Source: Bacteroidales bacterium | Lineage (GTDB): Bacteria; Bacteroidota; Bacteroidia; Bacteroidales; UBA932 | NCBI GenBank assembly: GCA_017962375.1 | Contig: JAGCVJ010000002.1 | Span: 1-64,000 of the forward strand | Reading direction: 5' to 3' | Length of the DNA: 64,000 nt | In this document: positions 1 through 9,937 of the stretch, in pieces | How positions within the stretch are numbered: the first letter of the stretch is position 1 | Layout of the letters: each line of letters begins with the position of its first letter | Position numbers and translations under genes: made by a program | The notes under the pieces: generated by a model | Seen by the model: the letters and a program-made list of their open reading frames with translations, nothing else | What the model was told of the DNA's origin: nothing | Databases searched by the model: none

Positions 1-266
<266 letters not shown>

Positions 267-341
267 TACAGAGACGTTTTCTTGGCTTGTATTGTCTTTC
301 TCTCGAGCCATACGCGGGAAACCGCGATCGATATATATTCA

Positions 342-452
342 GGTGGCAACAGCAACGGGGATCCACCTCTTCCCATCCCGAACAGAGAAGTTAAGCCCGT
401 TCACGCCTATGATACTGCTATACCAAGTGGGAAAGTGGGTAGCCGCCAACTT
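342..452 (+). rRNA. rrf: 5S ribosomal RNA
   Basis: A ~111-base 5S rRNA starts at GGTGGCAAC and ends at GCCGCCAACT, so the 5' and 3' ends can form the terminal helix. The universally conserved loop sequence CCCGAACAGAGAAGTTAAGC lies in the middle (377-396). It follows the 23S 3' end by about 75 bp with no tRNA in the spacer, as expected for the distal end of an rRNA operon. The ends are estimated from the helix and could shift by one to three bases. Confidence 0.95.
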
Positions 453-453
453 C

Positions 454-489
454 AAAAGGCCTCAGGACAAGTCCTGGGGCCTTTTTTTG
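454..489 (+). terminator. rRNA operon terminator
   Basis: A strong intrinsic terminator directly follows the 5S gene. AGGCCTCAGGAC (457-468) pairs with GTCCTGGGGCCT (471-482), one G-U pair included, and is followed by a run of seven T. It ends the rRNA transcript. Confidence 0.9.
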
Positions 490-492
490 TTG

Positions 493-566
493 GCGGCCAT
501 GCCGCTTTTTTTTACGCCGCTAAAGCGGCGGGAGCTCCCTCCGGTCGCGGCGCTTTGCGCCTTGTT
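493..566 (+). other. Tandem hairpins after the rRNA terminator
   Basis: Three further short hairpins follow in series: GCGGC/GCCGC with a 3-nt loop (493-505) followed by eight T; CGCCGC/GCGGCG with loop TAAA (515-530); and GGCGC/GCGCC with loop TTT (549-561) followed by TTGTTAATT. The first looks like a second terminator. The others have no assigned function. No open frame here looks coding, and 567-628 shows no clear terminator for trmD on the other strand. Confidence 0.6.
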
Positions 567-628
567 AATTCCGTGTGCAGAGCAGGCATGGTTTCCAAGG
601 GCCTGTGGCCGCCCAAGGCCTCATAAAG

Positions 629-1303
629 TTATTTCAGGAGGTCGGGACGGAGAGCCTTGGTTCTTGCTATGGCCTGCTCGTCAAGCCATTGGGAAATCTT
701 TTCGTGATCACCGCTAAGGAGAATGTCAGGCACCTTCCAGCCTTTGAAATCGGCAGGTCTGGTGTAGATCGGAGGAGAAAGAAGCGAGTTCTGGAAACTG
801 TCTGTCAATGCAGAGGTCTCGTCTGAAAGAGCTCCTGGAATGAGGCGAACCAGCGTGTCTGTTATTGCAGCAGCTGCAATCTCGCCTCCGCTCAGAACAT
901 AATTGCCTATAGAGATTTCTTTTGTGATCAGATGCTCTCTGATTCTCTGGTCTATGCCTTTGTAATGACCGCACAGAAGAATGATGTTTTTCATCAGGCT
1001 CATTTTGTTTGCCATTGGCTGGTCGAAGAGTTCGCCGTCCGGGGACAGGTAGATTATTTCGTCGTATTTTCTCTGCCTTGTCAACTTCTTGATGACCTTA
1101 TACACAGGCTCTATCATCATAACCATTCCGGCACCACCTCCATAGCTGTAATCGTCTGTTTTCTTGTGCTTTCCTGTGGCGTAATCTCTCAAATCGTGAA
1201 TAAAGACGCTAACCAGACCCTTGTCTTTGGCACGCTTGACGATGGAGTAGCTGAGCGGACTTTCAAGAAGTTGCGGAACGCAGCTTATGATGTCTATTCT
1301 CAT
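629..1303 (-). CDS. trmD: tRNA (guanine-N1-)-methyltransferase TrmD
   Basis: Makes m1G37 in tRNAs with G36, which prevents +1 frameshifting; SAM-dependent, knotted SPOUT fold. The 224-residue product starts with [10 protein letters not shown] and carries the family blocks [10 protein letters not shown] (~53-62), [10 protein letters not shown] (~86-95), [11 protein letters not shown] (~110-120) and [13 protein letters not shown] (~129-141), which form the trefoil knot and SAM pocket. The frame stays open upstream to 1378, but that region overlaps the -7 box at 1376-1383. An in-frame ATG at 1354 would add a basic 17-residue extension, so the conserved start at 1303 is preferred. Convergent with the rRNA operon and divergent from the DUF349 gene. 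Confidence 0.95.
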   Translation of the reverse strand: MRIDIISCVPQLLESPLSYSIVKRAKDKGLVSVFIHDLRDYATGKHKKTDDYSYGGGAGMVMMIEPVYKVIKKLTRQRKYDEIIYLSPDGELFDQPMANKMSLMKNIILLCGHYKGIDQRIREHLITKEISIGNYVLSGGEIAAAAITDTLVRLIPGALSDETSALTDSFQNSLLSPPIYTRPADFKGWKVPDILLSGDHEKISQWLDEQAIARTKALRPDLLK

Positions 1304-1375
1304 AGAGCCTTTTTTCCGGATTTGCCTTTTTGGCAACTGTTTCTTTTCTTCCATGAATAACTGCGGTTGTGCGTG

Positions 1376-1383
1376 CAAATATA
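1376..1383 (-). promoter_or_regulatory. -7 box for trmD
   Basis: The minus strand reads TATATTTG here, a full match to the Bacteroidota -7 consensus TAnnTTTG. Transcription would begin near 1370, upstream of both candidate trmD start codons. No clear -33 element is visible. Confidence 0.55.
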
Positions 1384-1430
1384 GTGATTATATAAAATCG
1401 ATATAGATAGCGTTGTATTGCATTTTTAGT

Positions 1431-1438
1431 TATATTTG
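1431..1438 (+). promoter_or_regulatory. -7 box for the DUF349-yidC-yggS operon
   Basis: TATATTTG matches TAnnTTTG and lies 40 bp before the preferred start codon at 1478. TTG triplets upstream (1413, 1418) are closer than the usual ~20 bp, so the -33 element is uncertain. Confidence 0.55.
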
Positions 1439-1477
1439 TGGTCCATCAATTATAGTGCACTTATTAATAAAAGTCTA

Positions 1478-3358
1478 ATGGAAGAAAACACCACCGCTTT
1501 GAATGCGCAGCAGGAAGCTGAAGCAAAGCAGGAATCGATTAAAAATGAGGTTCAGCCAGAGTCTGAGATTGTAGCCCCGGTTGCCGAAGAGTCTGTTGAG
1601 CCTATTGTTGAAGTACCTGAAAACCAGGAGAATGTAATAGCAGAGGAGAATGTGGACTATTCTGAAAAGTCTCTGAATGAATTGCTGTCTGTCTTCGAGC
1701 AGATGATTCAGAAAGGAGACCAGCAGATGCTCTACAAGAATGCCGAGTCTATCAAGGCAGGTTTTTACAAGGTATTGAGAAAGGAGAAGATTGCTTCTGG
1801 ACTGTTTGTTGAACCAGGTATGGGCCAGCAGCAGAGCAACCCTTTCGAGGAGGTGGAGAAAGCTTTCAAAGACTTGTATGCCAAATATAAATCTTCCAGG
1901 GCCAATTTCAACCAGGAAATGCAGGCCAAGAAAGAGGAGAACCTCGCTGAGAAGACTAAGATAATTGAATCTATAAACGCCCTTCTTGAAAAGGCAGAGG
2001 ACGTGAATCATACTCTCCCGGCTTTCAGGGAGTTGCAGGCTAAATGGAAAGCAACCGGCAATGTTCCTCAGGAGAATGCCCGCGAGATTTGGGACCAGTA
2101 TAACCATGCCGTTGAGAAGTTCTACGATTATCTGAAGATTAACAAGGAATTCCGCGATCTGGACTTCAAGAAGAACTATGAACTGAAGACAGAACTCTGC
2201 CAGAAGGCTGAGCTTCTTGTAGAAGACAAGGATCCTGTAAAGGCTTTCAACGAGCTTCAGAAGCTTCACGAAGAGTGGAAGGAGCTGGGCCCTGTTTCCA
2301 AAGAGCAGAGAGAGGAAATCTGGGAGAGATTCAAGGCGGCAACTTCCAAGATCAACAAGAGGCATCAGGACTTCTTCTCCAACCTCAAGGAAGAGCAGAA
2401 GGCAAACCTGAAGGCCAAGACCGAGATTTGCGAGCAGGCTGAAGAGATTGCAGCCACTGAGGCCACCGATTCTAACAAGTGGAACTCCCTGTCCAAGAAG
2501 ATGGACGAGCTTCATGCCAAGTGGAGAAGCATCGGCTTTGCTTCCAAGAAAGACAACCAGAAGATTTACGACCGCTTCCGTGCCGCGTGCGACAAGTTCT
2601 ACAGCGCAAAGCGTGAGTTCTATACAAAGTTCAAGGATGTGATGCAGGAGAATTTGAGGAAGAAGGAGGAACTTTGCGAGCAGGCGGAGAAAATCAAGGA
2701 TACAGACGACTGGAAGAAAGGAACAGACCAGCTGATAAATCTGCAGAACGTATGGAAGACCATTGGTCCTGTAGCCAGGAAGCAGTCTGATGCAGTTTGG
2801 AAAAGGTTCCGCGCTGCCTGTGACGAATTCTTTGACAGGAAGGCCAAGCATTTTGGTGCTGAAGGCGAGAAATTTGAGGAGAACCTTGCCGCCAAGAAGG
2901 CTGTCATCCAGGAGATTAAAGACTATGTAAGTACTGGGGCAGACTCTGACAAGGAGGCTCTGGAGTCATTCCTGACCAAGTGGAATTCAATAGGATTTGT
3001 TCCGTTCAAGGAGAAGGATTCTCTTCAGAAAGAATTTGACGCTGCTCTGAATCTGCATTTTTCAGCCATCAGGAATCCTGAGGCAGAAAAGAAGATGGGC
3101 CGCATCCGCAGGCTTATAACAGAGGCAAAGACAAGCGGAAAGAGCGACCGCGGCATCCGCACTGAAAGGGAGAAGCTCCTCAACAAGTTCCGCAAGCTGG
3201 AGACTGACATAGCCACGCTGGAGAACAATATGGGATTCTTTGCAAAGAGCAAGAATGCGGACAAGCTCATAGAGGAGATAAAGGGCAAGATCGCTGCCGG
3301 AAAAGAGGAACTCAAGTCTCTTGAGCAGAAGATCAAAATGATAGATAAGGAATTTTAG
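1478..3358 (+). CDS. DUF349 repeat protein
   Basis: A 626-residue acidic, mostly helical cytoplasmic protein with about five DUF349 repeats. Each contains a W-x-x-I/L/T-G motif followed by a W/Y-x-R-F-type helix, for example at KWKATGNVP, EWKELGPVS, KWRSIGFAS, VWKTIGPVA and KWNSIGFVP. The family's molecular role is not established. The first ~75 residues are low-complexity and Glu-rich, and the C-terminus is a probable coiled coil. Start at ATG 1478 (MEENTTALNAQ); an upstream in-frame start at 1436 overlaps the -7 box. yidC follows after 2 bp, so the two are very likely co-transcribed. Confidence 0.85.
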   Translation: MEENTTALNAQQEAEAKQESIKNEVQPESEIVAPVAEESVEPIVEVPENQENVIAEENVDYSEKSLNELLSVFEQMIQKGDQQMLYKNAESIKAGFYKVLRKEKIASGLFVEPGMGQQQSNPFEEVEKAFKDLYAKYKSSRANFNQEMQAKKEENLAEKTKIIESINALLEKAEDVNHTLPAFRELQAKWKATGNVPQENAREIWDQYNHAVEKFYDYLKINKEFRDLDFKKNYELKTELCQKAELLVEDKDPVKAFNELQKLHEEWKELGPVSKEQREEIWERFKAATSKINKRHQDFFSNLKEEQKANLKAKTEICEQAEEIAATEATDSNKWNSLSKKMDELHAKWRSIGFASKKDNQKIYDRFRAACDKFYSAKREFYTKFKDVMQENLRKKEELCEQAEKIKDTDDWKKGTDQLINLQNVWKTIGPVARKQSDAVWKRFRAACDEFFDRKAKHFGAEGEKFEENLAAKKAVIQEIKDYVSTGADSDKEALESFLTKWNSIGFVPFKEKDSLQKEFDAALNLHFSAIRNPEAEKKMGRIRRLITEAKTSGKSDRGIRTEREKLLNKFRKLETDIATLENNMGFFAKSKNADKLIEEIKGKIAAGKEELKSLEQKIKMIDKEF

Positions 3359-3360
3359 AA

Positions 3361-5283
3361 ATGCAGAAGAATACTATTTTGGGATTTGTCCTGATAGGGC
3401 TTATCCTCATTGGTTTCAGCTGGTATAATTCACATAACTACAAGAAACAGGCCCGCGAGGCTTTCGTAAAAGATTCTCTGGCAAGGATAGAGGCTCTCAC
3501 AAACCCGAGAGTTGCCGATTCTCTCAGAGTGGCTGATTCAATTCGGAATGCCGCTTTGGGAATCAAGCCGTCTGAAGAAGTTCAGACAACGGCCAACCCT
3601 GATTCTCTGGCAGTTGCAGACACTACTCAGGTTGTTGCATTGGCAGATTCTACTCTTTCTGCAGCCCAGGGAGGGGAAGAAGAGCTGATCACTCTGGAGA
3701 ACGAAAAGCTCAAGATCATATTCACTACAAAGGGCGGCCAGATCAAGCAGTGCCAGGTTAAAGGCTACAAGACATACGGGAATGATTCTCTCTATATCGT
3801 GAAGGAGAATTACTCTGACATGTCTTTGGTGTTCAACACTATGCAGGAAGTGAGAACTTCCTCATTCAACTTCAGCGTGGCTGAGCAGACAGATTCTTCC
3901 GTTGTTTTCCGCCTTCCGTTTTCCGGCGGAGCCTATATGGATTTTGCCTACCGCCTTCCTAAGGACAGCTATCAGCTGGACTTCAACATTATAACCAATG
4001 GGCTGGGTAGCCAGATGTCCAACAATGCCAGCGACTTTGACCTCGACTGGTCTTTGAGGATATCCAGATTTGAGAAAGGCTATGACAACGAGAAGAATTA
4101 TTCTACCGTAAACTTCAAGTATCCAGGAGAAAAGACGGTGGAGGACCTCGGAATGAGGAAGGCTGAGAGCCAGAAGGAAATACCTACCAAAGTGAACTGG
4201 TTCGCTTTCCGCCAGCAGTTCTTCTCGGCGATTCTGATGTGCGACGACAATTTCTCCAACGGAAAACTTTCTTACAAGTTCCTGCCTGAGACCGATCCTG
4301 ATTCTGCCTTGTTCGACTGCAAGGCCTATATGCAGATGAGCTACGGCAGGGGAGAAGATGTGAACATTCCTCTGCACTTCTATTTCGGCCCGAATCTCTA
4401 CAAGACGCTCAAGAGCTACGGCAACTATTTCGAGAAGATAATCCCGATGGGCGGAAGCATCATCGGCTGGATAAACAGAGTGGTGATAGTCAACACTTTC
4501 GACTTCTTGAGGAAATACATTTCCAATTACGGAATCATAATCCTGATTATGACCATCCTCATCAAACTGGTGCTTTCTCCTCTGACATACAAGTCTTATC
4601 TGTCATCGGCGAAGATGAGGGTTCTCAAGCCTGAGATAGACAAGATCAACAAGAAATATCCTAAGCGGGAAGACGCTTTGAAAAAGCAGCAGGAAACGAT
4701 GGCCCTATACCGCAAGACCGGGGTGAACATGATGGGAGGCTGCCTTCCTATGCTGCTGCAGATTCCTATCCTGTTTGCAATGTTCCGCTTCTTCCCTGTT
4801 TCGTTTGAGCTTAGGCAGCATCCGTTCCTCTGGGCTTCAGACCTCAGCGGATATGACTCCATACTGGATCTGGGATTCAACATTCCGATGTACGGCAACC
4901 ACGTCAGCCTGTTCGCCATACTGATGGCCATCTCTATGTACCTGTTCTCCAAGATGAACATGCAGCAGATGCCGGACAACGGCAGCATGCCGGGAATGAA
5001 GGGAATGCAGCTGTATTTCATGCCTATTTTCATGCTGGTTCTGTGTAATAATTTCTCCGCCGGACTGAGCTACTATTATATGCTGTCCAACTTTATCGCG
5101 ATAGGGCAGAACTGGCTTATCCGCAAATATGCTGTAGACGAGGAGAAACTCTACGCCCAGCTCAAGAGCAAGGCTGAATCAAACGCAGGCAAACCTGCAA
5201 AGAAATCAAAATGGCGCGAAAGAATGGAGCAGATGATGAAGGAGCAGGAGAGGCTTCAGCGCGAAAGACAGAAGAAAAGATAA
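3361..5283 (+). CDS. yidC: Membrane protein insertase YidC
   Basis: Inserts and folds inner-membrane proteins, alone or with SecYEG. The 640-residue protein has an N-terminal anchor (~5-22), a large periplasmic beta-sandwich domain (to about residue 360) and a C-terminal insertase core with membrane segments at ILIMTILIKLVLSPLTYKSY, GGCLPMLLQIPILFAMFRFF, VSLFAILMAISMYLFS and the final pair MPIFMLVLCNNFSAGLSYYY / SNFIAIGQNWLI. The basic tail (KKSKWRERMEQMMKEQERLQ and beyond) is typical of ribosome-contacting ends. Lies between the DUF349 gene and yggS; its stop overlaps the yggS start by one base. Confidence 0.96.
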   Translation: MQKNTILGFVLIGLILIGFSWYNSHNYKKQAREAFVKDSLARIEALTNPRVADSLRVADSIRNAALGIKPSEEVQTTANPDSLAVADTTQVVALADSTLSAAQGGEEELITLENEKLKIIFTTKGGQIKQCQVKGYKTYGNDSLYIVKENYSDMSLVFNTMQEVRTSSFNFSVAEQTDSSVVFRLPFSGGAYMDFAYRLPKDSYQLDFNIITNGLGSQMSNNASDFDLDWSLRISRFEKGYDNEKNYSTVNFKYPGEKTVEDLGMRKAESQKEIPTKVNWFAFRQQFFSAILMCDDNFSNGKLSYKFLPETDPDSALFDCKAYMQMSYGRGEDVNIPLHFYFGPNLYKTLKSYGNYFEKIIPMGGSIIGWINRVVIVNTFDFLRKYISNYGIIILIMTILIKLVLSPLTYKSYLSSAKMRVLKPEIDKINKKYPKREDALKKQQETMALYRKTGVNMMGGCLPMLLQIPILFAMFRFFPVSFELRQHPFLWASDLSGYDSILDLGFNIPMYGNHVSLFAILMAISMYLFSKMNMQQMPDNGSMPGMKGMQLYFMPIFMLVLCNNFSAGLSYYYMLSNFIAIGQNWLIRKYAVDEEKLYAQLKSKAESNAGKPAKKSKWRERMEQMMKEQERLQRERQKKR

Positions 5284-5951
5284 TGAGCATAATTGAAGAA
5301 CTGTCAGCTCTCAGGAAGGAGGTTCCTTCCGGCGTGAAACTGGTTCTGGTGTCTAAATTCCAGAGCAACGAGAGCATTATGGAGGCATACAATGCCGGAC
5401 ACAAGATTTTCGCTGAGAATTACCCTCAGGAGTTCGAAAAGAAGGTGAATAGCCTTCCTAAAGACATTGAGTGGCATTTCATTGGCCATCTCCAGTCCAA
5501 CAAGATAAAAATGGTGGTTCCTTACGCTGAACTCATCCATTCTGTAGATTCCGAGAAGCTTCTGTACGAAATAGAGGATTACTGCCTAAAGCACGGCCTG
5601 AAGACCAAGGTTCTGCTGGAGATTCACGTTGCCAGAGAAGCCACCAAGCAGGGTTTTACCATGAAGGAGGCTGAAGAGCTGCTGGAAAAGCTACGGGTGC
5701 AGCCGCTTCAGTGCGTTACGCTTTCCGGTATAATGGGAATGGCCACTCTCACCGATGACAACGTAGAAATCCAGAGAGAATTCACGCTTCTATATAGTTT
5801 CTATGCAAGGATGAAGCAGCGCCATCTGCAATGGCCTGAATTCAAGGAACTTTCTATGGGCATGAGTGAAGACTACAAATATGCCATAAGGCTGGGCAGC
5901 ACCATCCTCAGGATAGGAACCAAAGTGTTCGGCCAAAGAGAGCAGAAGTAG
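5283..5951 (+). CDS. YggS/PLPBP-family PLP-binding protein
   Basis: A pyridoxal-phosphate-binding protein of the YggS (PROSC) family, which carries no known catalysis and buffers PLP and amino/keto acid pools. Length 222 aa fits the family. The PLP lysine is expected at residue 25 in LVLVSKF; FAENYPQEF, WHFIGHLQSNKIK, SGIMGMATL and the C-terminal LSMGMSEDYKYAIRLGSTILRIG are family signatures. ATG 5283 overlaps the yidC stop (TAATG), indicating translational coupling; the open frame upstream to 5211 lies inside yidC and is not conserved. Convergent with dapF, whose stop codon begins 2 bp downstream. Confidence 0.93.
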   Translation: MSIIEELSALRKEVPSGVKLVLVSKFQSNESIMEAYNAGHKIFAENYPQEFEKKVNSLPKDIEWHFIGHLQSNKIKMVVPYAELIHSVDSEKLLYEIEDYCLKHGLKTKVLLEIHVAREATKQGFTMKEAEELLEKLRVQPLQCVTLSGIMGMATLTDDNVEIQREFTLLYSFYARMKQRHLQWPEFKELSMGMSEDYKYAIRLGSTILRIGTKVFGQREQK

Positions 5952-5952
5952 G

Positions 5953-6753
5953 CTAGACTTCAATATCGCATTCGAAGACAAGGGTTGCAGGACCGGTCAG
6001 ATAGACTTCCCTGAAGCTCTTGTCTTCTGCTTTATAGTCTGCCTTCACCTCGAGTTTTCCTCCACGGGCCTGAAGCTTGTATGCAAAGCTGCTGCCCTTT
6101 GAAGAATGAGGCTTGACTTTGGATGTGAAAGCGGCTATGGCAGAGGCGGTGGCGCCGGTTCCGCACGCGAAGGTCTCAGCTTCCACTCCTCGTTCGTAAG
6201 TTCTGATTTTCAGGATAGAAGGGCATACTTCAACAAAATTCACATTGGTTCCGCCCTCGAAATAATACCTCCAGTACTTTCCCTTGGTGTCAACAGGATA
6301 GTTGTCTACGTCTTTCACGAACTCCACATAGTGAGGAGAACCGGTATCGAGGAAGAAAGACTTCTTGCCGAACTTAGGGCAGGATAGCACATCGCTCATC
6401 TTGAGCCTCACTTTCCACTGCTTGTCTTTGCGGGAGAGAATCTTGGCGTTATGGTAGCCGTCTATAGCCTCGAATTCCAGTTTCTTTATGCCCAGATAGT
6501 CAGCAAAGGCCGAGATGCATCTTCCGCCGTTCCCGCACATTGAGCCTTCACGTCCGTCAGCGTTGAAGTATCTCATTGAGAAATCGTATTTCTTGCTTTT
6601 CCCGATTAGCATCATGCCGTCGGATCCAACTCCGAATCGCCTGTCGCAGAGGCGGTTGATTTGCTTTGTGGTTAATTTGACATCACCTTTGCGGTTGTCT
6701 ATGCACACGAAGTCGTTGCCGGCTCCCTGGAATTTGTAGACGTGAATTTTCAT
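5953..6753 (-). CDS. dapF: Diaminopimelate epimerase
   Basis: Converts LL- to meso-diaminopimelate for lysine and peptidoglycan synthesis, using two cysteines without a cofactor. Both are present: MCGNGGRC near residue 73-80 and FACGTGATA near residue 208-216. The opening KFQGAGNDFVCIDN and FGVGSDGMMLI are also standard. 266 aa from ATG 6753 (MKIHVYKFQG); in-frame sequence upstream to 6798 overlaps lpxB. The lpxB stop is only 10 bp away, making a surE-lpxB-dapF operon. Confidence 0.95.
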   Translation of the reverse strand: MKIHVYKFQGAGNDFVCIDNRKGDVKLTTKQINRLCDRRFGVGSDGMMLIGKSKKYDFSMRYFNADGREGSMCGNGGRCISAFADYLGIKKLEFEAIDGYHNAKILSRKDKQWKVRLKMSDVLSCPKFGKKSFFLDTGSPHYVEFVKDVDNYPVDTKGKYWRYYFEGGTNVNFVEVCPSILKIRTYERGVEAETFACGTGATASAIAAFTSKVKPHSSKGSSFAYKLQARGGKLEVKADYKAEDKSFREVYLTGPATLVFECDIEV

Positions 6754-6763
6754 ATCAGTTGAT

Positions 6764-7966
6764 TTATGATTTTCCGTTAAGTTTCTCCAGCTGCTCAACC
6801 ATAGCCTTTGCTACCGCAACCGATGCTCCGCCGCCTCCCAGAAGGCGGTGAACTTCTGCATAGTCTTTCTTCATGGCCTCAATGTAAGGCTTGTCTTCCA
6901 GCAGCCTGTGAAGCTCGGCCGTAAGATTCTCGGAGGTGGACTGATACTGCAGCAGTTCTTTGAAAATGAATTTGTCGGCAATCAGATTTGCCAGGCTTAT
7001 GTATTTGAGTTTCTTCATGTTGACCAGATGCTTGGCTACGATATAGGAAATGTAGCTTGATTCGTAGCAAACCACCTGTGGAGTGCCTATGAGCGCAGCC
7101 TCCAGCGATGCCGTGCCGGAATTTACTATTGCGGCATCGGACTGCTTCATGATAGGGTAGGTCTGGTTGTGAATAACCGGAAGGCAGAAGCCCGAAGGAA
7201 TGCCTCCCGCTTTTCTGAAATGCTTTTCTATTACGCTATTGTAATATTCAACCGGCACGGAAGGAGCCGCTGCCAGAAGGAATTTGCGGTCTGGAAAGTT
7301 CTTTATGACATCCAGCATCCTTGGCAGAGTGTAGCTGATTTCACTTCTTCGGCTTCCGGCCAGCAAGGCTACAAACTTGTCATCGGCAGTGAATGTCTGT
7401 CCTGTCAAAGATGAAATGCGGCTGCAGAACTCTTCTTTGCTTTCCTTCATGTATGGATTCTGTTCCACGCTGTCCAGCAGAGGATTGCCTTTGTAAATGG
7501 CATCTATGTTCCATCTGTTCTTGAAATAGTTTATCTCGAACGGGAAGATTATGAACAGCCTGTCTACATATTTCTGGAGCCTCTTTCCACGGTTTTCCTT
7601 CCAGGCCCAGATTTTAGGGGCAATATAGTAGAACACCTTGAAGCCTTTTTCCTTGGCGAATTTGGCCATCCTGAAGTTGAAGCCCGGATAGTCTATCAGC
7701 ACCACAACATCGGGATTGAAATCGAGAATATCCTTTTTGCACTTGGCAAAATTGCGCATTATCTTCCCGATTTTCATCACCACCTCAAAGAATCCCATTA
7801 CAGCAGTGTCTTTATAGTGGCTTACAAGCTCTCCTCCGGCCTCTTTCATAAGGTCTCCGCCCCAGCACCTTATCTGGCAGAGGGGATCGGCCTTTTTCAG
7901 GCCTTTTATAAGATTTGAGCCGTGGAGGTCTCCGGAGGCTTCTCCCGCAATCAAGAAGTATTTCAT
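6764..7966 (-). CDS. lpxB: Lipid-A-disaccharide synthase
   Basis: Joins UDP-2,3-diacylglucosamine and lipid X to give the lipid A disaccharide, so the cell makes an LPS-type outer membrane. Family GT19; the 400-residue protein opens with KYFLIAGEASGDLHGSNLI and has the VLIDYPGFNFRMAKFAKEKG, KVFYYIAPKIWAWKENRGKR, FPFEINYF and LLAGSRRSEI blocks, then a nucleotide-sugar half with SGTASLEAALIGTPQVVCY. Start at ATG 7966; the open frame to 8026 overlaps surE. It starts 1 bp past the surE stop. Confidence 0.95.
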   Translation of the reverse strand: MKYFLIAGEASGDLHGSNLIKGLKKADPLCQIRCWGGDLMKEAGGELVSHYKDTAVMGFFEVVMKIGKIMRNFAKCKKDILDFNPDVVVLIDYPGFNFRMAKFAKEKGFKVFYYIAPKIWAWKENRGKRLQKYVDRLFIIFPFEINYFKNRWNIDAIYKGNPLLDSVEQNPYMKESKEEFCSRISSLTGQTFTADDKFVALLAGSRRSEISYTLPRMLDVIKNFPDRKFLLAAAPSVPVEYYNSVIEKHFRKAGGIPSGFCLPVIHNQTYPIMKQSDAAIVNSGTASLEAALIGTPQVVCYESSYISYIVAKHLVNMKKLKYISLANLIADKFIFKELLQYQSTSENLTAELHRLLEDKPYIEAMKKDYAEVHRLLGGGGASVAVAKAMVEQLEKLNGKS

Positions 7967-7967
7967 C

Positions 7968-8759
7968 TCAGAATTTCCAAAGTTTCTGCAAACGGTACAT
8001 TTCCTTGTATGATGTGGAGTCCACAAGATGAGGAACTATGGTTATGTATCCGTCATCTATCAGGGTGTGGTCTCCTTCATGGTCCACTGCCTTGTCCAGG
8101 AACTTTCCGCAAATCCAGTAGAACGGCTCTCCGTGAGGAGTTTTATAGTCTTCAAACTCTTCTATCCACATCCCGTCTCCCTGGTGGGCGAACTTGATTC
8201 CCTGTATCTGCTCAAGCGGAATATCCGGGAAGTTGATGTTCAGGTAAACGCCTTTCTGAGGCGGATTTGCAAGGTAGTTTTCAACGATAGGGCAGAACCA
8301 TTTTTTTACTGCTGAAAAGTCTGCGTCCGGATCGTGAGTGTTGACAGACAGCGCAATGGCCGGCACTTCATAGATGGCCGCTTCTGCCGTTGCCCCGAGG
8401 GTTCCGGAATACACTGCCGCCGTAGAAGCGTTTGAGCCATGATTAATGCCGGAGAACATCAAGTCTGGCTTATTCTCCCTGCTGAAGAACTTGTTCATGG
8501 CTATTTTCACGCAATCAGCAGGAGTTCCTGTGAAACTGTATATCTTTATCTTGTTCCCCGATGCGGTGGTTCTTTCATCTTCTTTGTTCAAAAACAGAGG
8601 CTTTCCCATGCTCAGGGCCGCGCTCATCCCGCTTTGGGCGGTTTTGGGAGCCACGGCGGTCACGTTGCCTATCGCTGAGCACAATGCAACCAGGGTATTG
8701 AATCCCTTTGATATGTATGAGTCGTCGTTGGTGATAAGAATTTCCAATTGTCTGTCCAT
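7968..8759 (-). CDS. surE: 5'/3'-nucleotidase SurE
   Basis: Metal-dependent nucleotidase acting on nucleoside monophosphates and short polyphosphates. The 263-residue product opens with LEILITNDDSYISKG (the DD motif binds the metal) and contains TGTPADCVKIAM, DLMFSGINHGSN and VYSGTLGATAEA, all SurE signatures. Start at ATG 8759 (MDRQLEILIT); a longer frame to 8780 runs through the -7 box. The -7 box ends only 7 bp before this ATG, so the message would have almost no 5' leader. First gene of surE-lpxB-dapF, divergent from gapA. Confidence 0.94.
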   Translation of the reverse strand: MDRQLEILITNDDSYISKGFNTLVALCSAIGNVTAVAPKTAQSGMSAALSMGKPLFLNKEDERTTASGNKIKIYSFTGTPADCVKIAMNKFFSRENKPDLMFSGINHGSNASTAAVYSGTLGATAEAAIYEVPAIALSVNTHDPDADFSAVKKWFCPIVENYLANPPQKGVYLNINFPDIPLEQIQGIKFAHQGDGMWIEEFEDYKTPHGEPFYWICGKFLDKAVDHEGDHTLIDDGYITIVPHLVDSTSYKEMYRLQKLWKF

Positions 8760-8766
8760 AATGTTA

Positions 8767-8774
8767 CAAAGATA
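8767..8774 (-). promoter_or_regulatory. -7 box for surE-lpxB-dapF
   Basis: Minus strand TATCTTTG, a full match to TAnnTTTG, ending 7 bp before the surE ATG. This predicts a leaderless or nearly leaderless transcript. Confidence 0.55.
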
Positions 8775-8787
8775 TACCAAAAAATTA

Positions 8788-8795
8788 TAACTTTG
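8788..8795 (+). promoter_or_regulatory. -7 box for gapA
   Basis: TAACTTTG, 35 bp before the gapA ATG. It lies 13 bp from the divergent surE box, so the two promoters overlap and probably compete. Confidence 0.6.
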
Positions 8796-8818
8796 CCGAT
8801 TGGAATATTCAAATATAA

Positions 8819-9832
<1,014 letters not shown>

Positions 9833-9850
9833 AGCCTACAGCATCAATTC

Positions 9851-9884
9851 AAAAAGGCAGATTCAAGCGAATCTGCCTTTTTTT
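9851..9884 (+). terminator. gapA terminator
   Basis: GGCAGATTC (9856-9864) pairs with GAATCTGCC (9869-9877) around a 4-nt loop, preceded by A-run and followed by seven T. A textbook intrinsic terminator 18 bp after the gapA stop. Confidence 0.93.
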
Positions 9885-9886
9885 AT

Positions 9887-9894
9887 TAAATTTG
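9887..9894 (+). promoter_or_regulatory. -7 box for the HAMP protein-trkH operon
   Basis: TAAATTTG, a full TAnnTTTG match placed just after the gapA terminator and 43 bp before the next ATG at 9938. Confidence 0.55.
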
Positions 9895-9937
9895 TGCCGT
9901 ATATGTTCACAGGTTAAAGAACGTATGCCTATTACAG

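Noticed and set aside
269-341. tRNA gene in the 23S-5S spacer
   Set aside because: Only ~75 bp remain, with no cloverleaf pairing or T-loop sequence GTTCRANNC.
1475-2851. A 458-codon open frame antisense to the DUF349 gene
   Set aside because: It mirrors the biased Lys/Glu codons of the sense gene, gives a Leu-rich product without domains, and the sense frame has clear repeats.
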